Source: a bacterium Ga0077546 (GTDB lineage Bacteria > Cyanobacteriota > Vampirovibrionia > Obscuribacterales > Obscuribacteraceae). From it: DNA of 5,980 nucleotides. Under the pieces are notes generated by a model. That model was not told the origin of the DNA, ran no database searches, and saw nothing but the letters and a program-made list of their open reading frames with translations. The stretch spans positions 1 to 5,980 of the forward strand of contig LNEX01000493.1 in NCBI GenBank assembly GCA_001464165.1, in the 5' to 3' direction. Shown in pieces: positions 1 to 5,699 of the stretch (position 1 is the stretch's first letter; every line of letters begins with the position of its first letter). The translations under genes were made by a program, and so were the position numbers.

Positions 1-69
1 AGCAGTACAATGCCTGCATACCAGGGGGTAGGTTTGCGCAACAGGCTCGCTGAACCGCCCCCATACCAT
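1..69 (-). CDS. 5' end of a gene leaving the window; possibly a Cas3-like HD N-terminus
   Basis: Read on the minus strand, an ATG at 69-67 opens 23 codons without a stop to the window edge. The peptide contains MVWGRFSEP followed by YPLVCRHC. This recalls the N-termini of CRISPR Cas3 proteins, which often show a WGK(S) stretch followed by a Pro-Leu-rich segment and a metal-binding His in an HC-L-D-like context. The match is from memory and very short, and the Asp that normally follows is not visible. The other two minus-strand frames are also open here, so even the frame is uncertain. In this frame a stop lies shortly upstream, next to the TAA of the 110-829 gene. The gene would lie directly downstream of that gene on the same strand, with a palindromic operator-like site between them. 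No strong Shine-Dalgarno is visible. It could equally be an unrelated protein. Confidence 0.35.
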   Translation of the reverse strand, partial: MVWGRFSEPVAQTYPLVCRHCTA

Positions 70-86
70 TTTTGCCCAGCCAATAG

Positions 87-98
87 TAGACCAGTCTA
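87..98. promoter_or_regulatory. Palindromic operator-like site, copy 1
   Basis: The 12-bp sequence TAGACCAGTCTA is palindromic apart from its centre. It lies between the stop of the 110-829 gene and the ATG at 69 of the next minus-strand gene, 17 bases upstream of that ATG. A second copy is at 943-954. The pattern AGACC-R-GTCT resembles operators of TetR-family repressors (the LmrA/YxaF boxes of Bacillus subtilis are similar, as I recall). Its position would suit repression of the left-edge gene. No regulator gene is visible in this window. Confidence 0.45.
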
Positions 99-109
99 TT
101 ATTTACTCT

Positions 110-829
110 TTAACAAACAATTGGCCCACCGCAGCCACCATGATGGGCGGCCCATATTTCTTCTAAAATAGCGTCATCCTCAAATGTTTTGATGCCGTGC
201 TCTTTGTTTTTGTAAAAGTAATGGTCTTGCTCCGGGCATCGTAGCCACGCTCTAGCAATGTCATATGGGTCTGCATACTGATCTCTTGCAGTGAGGGTTG
301 GTTGATTGGTCGAAACTAAAAGGGCGTCAACTTCTAGCAATGGCTTGCCATCTGCTTTTGTCGGCCAAGCCATTTGCAATAGTCCCGATTTATCCAGCAA
401 TGGCAATTCATCATGAGCATGCCTAATATTGAGATGCTCTGCTCTATCATGGGTGACCTGAGCCCATTTCGCCTTAATCTCATCAGGACAAACCACACCG
501 TCTCTAATTTTTAGACCAACACAGCCCCAAGTATCAGAAACCGCAGAATCACTAACCTTTTGTGATTCAGCCCACCACAGATGCACAGCTTCATTTATCA
601 AATCATTGCTGTCATTGATTGCCGTAACACACGGAACAAGCTTGGCGCGACCTAGCTGCGCCTTCATCGACAGCACCATTGTATAAGTATCAACACGACT
701 ACTAGATTTTCGTCCATAGCGAATAGGAGCGGCAACATCAATTGCTTCATTGACGCGAAGGCGGTCCTCTCTCCAATTTTTGCGAAGATAGTCTTTGCCG
801 TCATCCCAAAACAAAGAGCCGATTATCAA
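110..829 (-). CDS. Conserved hypothetical protein with a gamma-glutamylcyclotransferase-like N-terminal motif
   Basis: A 239-residue soluble protein with no signal peptide or membrane segment. It opens with IIGSLFWDD, which resembles the substrate-binding 'YGSL' loop of gamma-glutamylcyclotransferase/AIG2-like folds, though Tyr is replaced by Ile. A second recognisable stretch, APIRYGRKSSSR followed by TYTMVLS (about residues 34-54), has the look of a conserved family signature that I cannot name. The rest is rich in Trp, His and Asp, and Cys residues stand at 67, 103, 114, 198, 233 and 239. No catalytic residue can be assigned, so the fold suggestion is weak. The TTG at 829-827 is a poor start: an AAGGAG Shine-Dalgarno at 853-858 points instead to an in-frame CTG at 844-842, adding KLGIL before IIGSL and giving 244 residues. 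The gene is divergent from the kinase at 997 and is flanked by two palindromes. Confidence 0.7.
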   Translation of the reverse strand: MIIGSLFWDDGKDYLRKNWREDRLRVNEAIDVAAPIRYGRKSSSRVDTYTMVLSMKAQLGRAKLVPCVTAINDSNDLINEAVHLWWAESQKVSDSAVSDTWGCVGLKIRDGVVCPDEIKAKWAQVTHDRAEHLNIRHAHDELPLLDKSGLLQMAWPTKADGKPLLEVDALLVSTNQPTLTARDQYADPYDIARAWLRCPEQDHYFYKNKEHGIKTFEDDAILEEIWAAHHGGCGGPIVC

Positions 830-852
830 TATTCCTAATTTCAGACTCTTGC

Positions 853-858
853 TCCTTA
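853..858 (-). promoter_or_regulatory. Shine-Dalgarno that favours an upstream CTG start
   Basis: On the minus strand AAGGAG is followed after 7 bases by CTG (844-842), in frame with the gene ending at 110. An in-frame TAA lies just upstream (868-866), so no longer start is possible. The TTG at 829-827 has only an AGGA 3 bases away, which is too close. The CTG-initiated N-terminus, (M)KLGILIIGSL, looks more natural than one starting at IIGSL. Confidence 0.4.
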
Positions 859-942
859 TGCGTACTTACCAGCGTGTGACCTAGTTGATCTAAAAGATGA
901 TGTTACAGCACTGTTCCCTTCTTCGTTTTTGTCGTTTATTAA

Positions 943-954
943 TAGACCGGTCTA
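943..954. promoter_or_regulatory. Palindromic operator-like site, copy 2
   Basis: TAGACCGGTCTA is a perfect 12-bp palindrome in the 167-bp divergent region between the genes at 829 (minus) and 997 (plus), 42 bases upstream of the kinase ATG. Read on the opposite strand, its surroundings match copy 1 over 18 bases with one difference (TAGTAGACC-R-GTCTATTA). It is the kind of site bound by a TetR-family dimer and could govern either divergent gene. The rest of the divergent region is AT-rich and shows no other clear element apart from the -10-like TACAAT at 984-989. Confidence 0.5.
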
Positions 955-983
955 CTAACAGCAACCAATTCTCGCAATTAAGC

Positions 984-989
984 TACAAT
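984..989 (+). promoter_or_regulatory. Possible -10 hexamer for a leaderless kinase transcript
   Basis: TACAAT is one base from the TATAAT consensus and ends 7 bases before the ATG at 997, so a transcript started from it would begin at or next to the start codon. No Shine-Dalgarno lies before this ATG, which agrees with leaderless translation. No convincing -35 box is seen at 17-bp spacing, so the call is tentative. Confidence 0.25.
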
Positions 990-996
990 CGCACCC

Positions 997-2100
997 ATGA
1001 AAACGCCCAAACCACGGATTTTAATTGCCGATTCAGATCAAAAATCAGTCAATTTACTTGATTTGATTTTGAAGCAAGAAGGCTTTGAGACCTTTGTCTG
1101 CAGCGATGGCAACAAAGCCTGGGAATGCTTTGAACGCTACGAACCAGGCATTATCATCGCCGATTGGACACTACCAGAAATAAACGGTGTCGATCTCTGC
1201 CGCAAGCTCAGATCAGACCCACGCGGCCGACACATTTACATAATGTTTTTGACCGCACGCGGACTGAGAGAAAATATCATTGCCGGTATTAATAGCGGTG
1301 CCGACGACTATATGGTCAAACCCTTTTATGCAGAAGAACTCAAAGCACGGGTAAAGTCGGGGGTGCGCATGGTAACGCTGCAGAGGCAGCTACTAGAGCG
1401 CAACATGATGCTAGAAGAATTTGTCTACACAGTCACCCACGACTTGCGCACGCCACTAATAGCCATGGAAATGACAGCGAAGCAGGCCTCCGAAGGCATT
1501 TACGGAGAGTTACCAAATAGTTACCGTAAGATTCTTGATACCACTAGACGTTCGCTCAAAGACCTTCTAGGCATGGTCGACAATTTACTCAGTGTTGCTC
1601 GTTACGAAAGTGGCAAAGTAGCTACAACAAGCAGTGACAGGACTTCGCTGGTAAAACTTTGCCGCGAATGCATGACAGAGCTGACACCCATTTATTCTCG
1701 CAAAGAACTACGAGTCAATCTCGCTAGCAATGTGTCTGAAATTGACTTAGCGATAAACCGACAAGATTTAAAGAGAATAATTCTCAACTTACTCGACAAT
1801 GCCATTAAATTTACACCGGCCAAAGGTGAGATTCGAATATCAGTAGAACTAGCCGCCAACAAGGTCATTGTGCAGGTTCAAGACAGCGGTCAAGGAATAA
1901 AAAAAGAAGAAGCAAAACTACTTTTTGAACGCTTTGCTCGTGCAAAATCAGCCAGGCATGCCCCTGGCACGGGCCTTGGGCTCTATCTCTGCCGCCGCAT
2001 AATAGAAGCCCACGGTGGCGTGGTAGACTGCATTGCTCGACCAAACGGCGGAACAACATTCAGTTTCTTACTGCCTGTCAACTCCCCTAGCCAAAAGTAG
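997..2100 (+). CDS. Receiver-histidine kinase hybrid protein, cytoplasmic
   Basis: A 367-residue two-component signalling protein with the receiver placed before the kinase. The receiver (about 6-125) has the acidic pair D12/D14, the phospho-acceptor D56 (IIADW), T86 and K108 (VKPF), so all catalytic residues are present. A short coiled linker (about 126-140) leads to a HisKA dimerisation domain with the H-box HDLRTPL, H148 being the autophosphorylated residue. The ATP-binding domain (about 250-362) shows the N-box NLLDNAIKF (264-272), G1 DSGQGI (296-301), the F-box LFERF (309-313) and G2 GTGLGL (324-329). There is no transmembrane or PAS/GAF sensor region, so input probably arrives by phosphorylation of the receiver from a partner kinase, or by protein contact. 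The start is supported by the receiver beginning normally at residue 6, though there is no visible ribosome binding site. No output DNA-binding domain is fused. Targets are unknown; the envelope genes follow 93 bp downstream on the same strand. Confidence 0.93.
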   Translation: MKTPKPRILIADSDQKSVNLLDLILKQEGFETFVCSDGNKAWECFERYEPGIIIADWTLPEINGVDLCRKLRSDPRGRHIYIMFLTARGLRENIIAGINSGADDYMVKPFYAEELKARVKSGVRMVTLQRQLLERNMMLEEFVYTVTHDLRTPLIAMEMTAKQASEGIYGELPNSYRKILDTTRRSLKDLLGMVDNLLSVARYESGKVATTSSDRTSLVKLCRECMTELTPIYSRKELRVNLASNVSEIDLAINRQDLKRIILNLLDNAIKFTPAKGEIRISVELAANKVIVQVQDSGQGIKKEEAKLLFERFARAKSARHAPGTGLGLYLCRRIIEAHGGVVDCIARPNGGTTFSFLLPVNSPSQK

Positions 2101-2180
2101 GTCGATTAACCGATAAGAATCGGTAGAAATACCGGTTTAGGAATCACCGAATCATCGTAAAACAAACTTAGCAGGCTTAA

Positions 2181-2186
2181 GAGGAG
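2181..2186 (+). promoter_or_regulatory. Strong ribosome binding site of the chaperone gene
   Basis: GAGGAG stands 7 bases before the ATG at 2194 and fixes that start. It is the clearest plus-strand Shine-Dalgarno in the window. The other plus-strand genes have a weak one or none. Confidence 0.7.
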
Positions 2187-2193
2187 AGCAACC

Positions 2194-3174
2194 ATGACTT
2201 TGGTGCAATTGCAGTCAGAAGGCAAACGCCAGCCAGTAAGCTACGCGAAATGGGCGCAAATATGCGTGCATTCATTTACCCTTGCAATTGCTGCGACTCT
2301 GTCCCTAAGCATAAGTCCAAGTTGGGCTTGGACCCTGACACCAATGAAAATCGAAAAGGAGCTTAAACCTGGCTCAACGATTACAGATGTTCTAGTGGTC
2401 GACAATTCAGGTGCCCTAGACTCTAAACGCTACGAAGTAAAAATAGTTGATTGGTCACTCGATGAAAAAGGTGATTTGAAATACTTCGAACCGGGGATTG
2501 TACCTGGTTCAATTAGTAAAAATTTGATTTGCTCGCCTCTTCAGTTCAAAGCTGCTCCGGGCGAACGCAAGTTGATCCGCTATACACTCACAGTGCCAGC
2601 CGATGCTACGCCTGGTGAACACACCCTCGGCGTGCAAGTACTAGAAGTAGTAATCCCGCCCAAAGATCCGACCACCGGCAAAATCAACGTTGGCGTGGCC
2701 GTAAAATGCGGATTCTTAGGTGCTCTTACAGTGACATGCCCAAAAGGCGAAGCGAAAGCAATAGAACCGCTCGGTCTTGCTTTTGAAGAAACAGCCATAA
2801 AACCAGCCGTCAAAGAGAATAAAAGCGAAATTGCTAGTACAGCAGCTGGCAAAGATGCCGCAAAGGCCGCTGTCGAGCCAAATAAAGAAGAGACAAAAGC
2901 AACCAGCAAAGCTCAAAGTGTCGTCTTAACGGTAGAAAATACCGCTAACATCAGGGCCCGTCCGAACTGGGCTTTTACTATCAACGATGCAACTGGACAA
3001 AAGATATACGAGCAAAAGCCTGAAGAATTCATTGTCTTGAGAGAATCAAAGAGAATGGTTATCTCACCTATAAAAACTCCGCTCAAGCCGGGCAAATACA
3101 AGGTTATCGGCAAACTTGATCAAGGTTTACCTCACCCGGTGCATGAGCTGGAAAAGGAAATCGAAGTGAGATAA
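2194..3174 (+). CDS. Secreted PapD-like (fimbrial-type) periplasmic chaperone with low-complexity insert
   Basis: A 326-residue exported protein. The N-terminal region has a charged stretch, a hydrophobic core (about 24-41) and a likely signal peptidase I site after SWA (residue 45). The mature start WTLTPMKIEKELKPG and the later APGERKLIRYTLTVP (about 121-135) match the strand pattern of the first immunoglobulin-like domain of PapD/FimC-type chaperones, which cap and deliver subunits to an outer-membrane usher. A second beta domain follows: about 173-200 and then about 242-326, ending with a PGKYKV strand. Between them lies a roughly 45-residue Ala/Lys/Glu-rich segment (about 198-242) not seen in classical chaperones, which are about 230 residues when mature. 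I cannot place the conserved Arg of the classical subunit-anchoring cleft. Cysteines occur at 113, 172 and 182 of the precursor. The usher-like gene directly downstream supports the assignment. A distant Ig-like secreted protein of another kind is the alternative. Confidence 0.72.
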   Translation: MTLVQLQSEGKRQPVSYAKWAQICVHSFTLAIAATLSLSISPSWAWTLTPMKIEKELKPGSTITDVLVVDNSGALDSKRYEVKIVDWSLDEKGDLKYFEPGIVPGSISKNLICSPLQFKAAPGERKLIRYTLTVPADATPGEHTLGVQVLEVVIPPKDPTTGKINVGVAVKCGFLGALTVTCPKGEAKAIEPLGLAFEETAIKPAVKENKSEIASTAAGKDAAKAAVEPNKEETKATSKAQSVVLTVENTANIRARPNWAFTINDATGQKIYEQKPEEFIVLRESKRMVISPIKTPLKPGKYKVIGKLDQGLPHPVHELEKEIEVR

Positions 3175-3198
3175 TTTTCTTTTGCGGCGCTGAATTTT

Positions 3199-3303
3199 TT
3201 GAAAGTTTTTTTCTTAACGCTTCTATTAGTATTTATTTTTACTTGCTCTGATGCCAGAGGGCAAGACAAAACGACTCGCGTGTTTGTAGATGACTTCCGT
3301 TAG
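3199..3303 (+). pseudogene. Orphaned signal-peptide exon-like fragment of the usher-like gene (frame-shifted 5' end)
   Basis: From a TTG at 3199 a 34-residue peptide reads (M)KVFFLTLLLVFIFTC, then SDARGQDKTTRVFVDDFR, and stops at TAG 3301-3303. It is a textbook signal peptide: one Lys, a long hydrophobic core, and a plausible AxG cleavage site (ARG, residues 19-21). The residues after it, RVFVDDF, look like the first strand of the usher-like N-terminal domain. The downstream gene is in the next frame and has been open since 3294 (its last upstream stop is TGA 3291-3293). The two frames therefore overlap only at 3294-3300. Joining them at 3297 would give FVDDF-PLEPVCQGLGNQ and an 833-residue precursor. 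The start is uncertain because no Shine-Dalgarno precedes the TTG; the fragment is in the same frame as the chaperone stop at 3172-3174. Confidence 0.6.
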
Positions 3304-3322
3304 AGCCAGTCTGTCAAGGCTT

Positions 3323-3326
3323 AGGA
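3323..3326 (+). promoter_or_regulatory. Possible internal ribosome binding site before GTG 3333
   Basis: AGGA lies 6 bases before the GTG at 3333, so that codon could start translation. The product would lack any signal peptide, which is at odds with an outer-membrane barrel. The bases may simply encode the Gly-Leu-Gly-Asn stretch of the original longer protein. Confidence 0.25.
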
Positions 3327-3332
3327 AATCAG

Positions 3333-5699
3333 GTGTCAATTGACCCAATCAAAAACGAAATCAAAATTACCAGAATACAGGATGGTTCTATAGTAATTTA
3401 CAATACCGCTAGTGGTGACACAACAATCAACAGCCTGCCAGCCAATAGCGCCAAATCACTAATACCAGTTATGTGCGCACCAGGTCAGGTATACCTCCCT
3501 CTCGACATCCTGGCCTACTTGCTGGGAGTAGCAGTGGCACCTGGGGAGGAGCGAATAGATTTCAACAAACAAACACTAGATAGCGCGGAAGTTGTAAAAC
3601 CTGTAATCAGCTGGAAAGACAGGGGTGTTGACTTTCTTGATTATGGACTGGCAGAAGATACAGTTAAACTCAACCCGAGCCTCTCTGGTGGCGCCACCCG
3701 CTATGGAGTCGTACAGAGTATCTTAGCTGGGGGTGGCGGGCACATCGGACCATTGACTATTCGCACCAATAACAAGGTGCAAGGCGGTTCCGGTCGCAAT
3801 TTCCTCACTTTCAATTCGGCCCACTTTCAAATCAGACACAACGCTGCCAAATGGCGTTTCGACGGTGGTGACGCACCCCTCAGTGGTTTTTTTAGCAGAC
3901 AAATTAACGGCTATCCTGCCCGCGGTGGACTGTTTGTCAAAGAAGGTAAAAAATATCAGTTTGCAGCCTTCCAGGGTGCGGCCTTCACCAAAGGTATCCC
4001 AGTCGGCGGCGGCACAGTCAGACTATCCTATCAGCGCTACTTATCAGCCAACGACTTTACCTATAAACCAAACGACAAAGTCGCGCTAAATTTAGGTACT
4101 ATTTTCTTCACTGACCAAAGCAAATTTGTCCAGAACACAAGGCAATATGGCTGCTACGCTACTTTCAACAGTGCATATAAGACCGACCGCACAACTCTCA
4201 ACGCAGAATACTGGATAGGAAACGGCCGACGCTCACCCGAGCACCAAGGATATGCCTATTTAGTCGATGCCTGGGGACAATTCAAAGTCAACAAGCGCCT
4301 CAGTCTTTATGGTGAAATCGATCGCATCAACCCCAATTTCGCCCATCCCCAAATTGGCAACGCTTTTGTCAATCGCCAAGATCTAGTGGTGGGCGTGAAT
4401 ATGCAACCAATCAAAGCAATTCGCATCAACCTCAATGGTTCATTCAACCAGAGTGGCCTCGACTTACCCAAACCATCCTCCACCAGAATCGTCAACGGCT
4501 CACTATCCTGGTCACCCTTTAAGAAAGGACCGAATTTCAATTTTCTTGGCAGTCAAATATTCTTCAGGCCTTCCATTGGTGGCAGTGGAACTTCAAGCAG
4601 TGCGGCTCCCGCCAATACTTCACTGGCGGCCATGACCATTGATCACAACATAATGGGAGCACAAGTAATCACCGGTGTAACCACAACTGTAGGCAGCAGC
4701 CAGGGTTCGCCGGAGAATGTCAGCAACTCGGTAAATTTTTCAGCCAGTCGCTCAATCCCTCGACTTGGACAGCTGCAGTTTATGTCGCAAATTGGTCACT
4801 TTATTTCGCGTGGCACAAATAAGTCGTTCGATATTCGAGCAATCTATACCACCTTGCCAATCTTCAATCGCCTCACCTTAGCCTTTGGACCCGGTTATAG
4901 CAAAGCTGCCGACCACGATCGCTGGACATTTATTGCTGGACTCGGCACAAATATTCCTTACATTGGCGACTATCAAATGAACGTCAATCGCCAACTAGCC
5001 CTAACAACGTCGCAAGGCAGACTGAGTAAGATATTTCGCCTAAACGGCGGTCGCGGCGGTACCGAAATGGGCCTGATTGATACAGGTAAGCCACCTCCCT
5101 TTGGTGCAGTTACAGGCTATGTGCTGGAGAGTGCTGTCTTTCCAGTCAAAGATCCAGCGCATAAACCAAAGCTTGAAGGCCTGACAATTATGCTTGACGA
5201 CCAACCAGGTATTGCTCGCACCACTGGAAGGGACGGCAAATGGTCATTTGACACTATTCCCGTGGGCCGGCATAAAGTTTCAGTGATGCTTAGCAGCGCC
5301 CCAGCAACTCTGGCCATCACTAGCCCAGCAAACTACTATGTAATTGTTGCACCAGGACAAGTAAGCACCCTCAATTTTGCTTTAGCAAAGATGGCTACAA
5401 TAAGCGGCAAAATTACCCTGGCTGAGGATGCAAAAGAATACAAAGACTCGCTCACCAGCGTTCGCGTTCTTCTAGCAGGCAAAGACTTTGATACACTATC
5501 TGCCAGTCATGGCTCTTTCTCCATCACTGATGTTCCCCCGGGGACCTACACGGTGGAGGTCGATCCAGCCTTCTTACATGAAGCCCTCATAGTAGAACCC
5601 AAGTCAAGGGAAGTGACACTGGGATCCGGCGTAAATTTGGCCATGGAAGACTTTAAATTCAAACTCAAACCTCGTGATGTTCAACGTAAAAAATTCTGA
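3333..5699 (+). CDS. Usher-like outer-membrane beta-barrel protein with two C-terminal carboxypeptidase-regulatory-like domains
   Basis: A 788-residue protein as read from GTG 3333, or about 833 if joined to the signal peptide at 3199. Residues 1-100 form a small domain with a VYLPLDILAYLLG motif, like the N-terminal domain of ushers and related envelope proteins. Residues about 120-570 are rich in alternating Tyr/Phe/Gly/Asn strands (for example RLSYQRYL, SLYGEIDRI, INLNGSFNQSG), as expected for a transmembrane beta-barrel. After a Pro/Gly hinge (about 583-592) come two beta-sandwich domains, about 593-685 (GRDGKWSFDTIPVGRHKV) and 687-778 (SHGSFSITDVPPGTYTVEV). Each carries the G-x-F/W-S-F-x-x-[IV]-P-x-G-x-[YH]-x-V hallmark of carboxypeptidase-regulatory/prealbumin-like domains. 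It follows a PapD-like chaperone, and its stop overlaps the next ATG, so an export role for subunits is likely. No plug domain could be assigned. The missing signal peptide is the oddity. Another kind of barrel transporter is the alternative. Confidence 0.75.
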   Translation: MSIDPIKNEIKITRIQDGSIVIYNTASGDTTINSLPANSAKSLIPVMCAPGQVYLPLDILAYLLGVAVAPGEERIDFNKQTLDSAEVVKPVISWKDRGVDFLDYGLAEDTVKLNPSLSGGATRYGVVQSILAGGGGHIGPLTIRTNNKVQGGSGRNFLTFNSAHFQIRHNAAKWRFDGGDAPLSGFFSRQINGYPARGGLFVKEGKKYQFAAFQGAAFTKGIPVGGGTVRLSYQRYLSANDFTYKPNDKVALNLGTIFFTDQSKFVQNTRQYGCYATFNSAYKTDRTTLNAEYWIGNGRRSPEHQGYAYLVDAWGQFKVNKRLSLYGEIDRINPNFAHPQIGNAFVNRQDLVVGVNMQPIKAIRINLNGSFNQSGLDLPKPSSTRIVNGSLSWSPFKKGPNFNFLGSQIFFRPSIGGSGTSSSAAPANTSLAAMTIDHNIMGAQVITGVTTTVGSSQGSPENVSNSVNFSASRSIPRLGQLQFMSQIGHFISRGTNKSFDIRAIYTTLPIFNRLTLAFGPGYSKAADHDRWTFIAGLGTNIPYIGDYQMNVNRQLALTTSQGRLSKIFRLNGGRGGTEMGLIDTGKPPPFGAVTGYVLESAVFPVKDPAHKPKLEGLTIMLDDQPGIARTTGRDGKWSFDTIPVGRHKVSVMLSSAPATLAITSPANYYVIVAPGQVSTLNFALAKMATISGKITLAEDAKEYKDSLTSVRVLLAGKDFDTLSASHGSFSITDVPPGTYTVEVDPAFLHEALIVEPKSREVTLGSGVNLAMEDFKFKLKPRDVQRKKF

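Noticed and set aside
84..957. Small mobile element with 18-bp terminal inverted repeats
   Set aside because: No matching target-site duplication flanks the repeats, the enclosed gene is not transposase-like, and each repeat is itself a palindrome, which fits an operator better.
2109..2124. Small hairpin ACCGAT-AAGA-ATCGGT after the kinase gene, as a terminator
   Set aside because: The stem is only 6 pairs and no T-run follows. It could be weak structure, but termination is not supported. The rest of the 93-bp gap shows only the Shine-Dalgarno.
2580..2916. Antisense open frames inside the chaperone gene
   Set aside because: They are shadows of the Ala/Lys/Glu-rich insert; their residue make-up is biased and no ribosome binding site or motif supports them.
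3244..3246. Lipobox-like Cys (residue 16 of the 3199 peptide), suggesting a lipoprotein
   Set aside because: The residues before it (IFT) do not fit a lipobox well, and an AxG signal peptidase I site follows; a barrel precursor is also not expected to be a lipoprotein.
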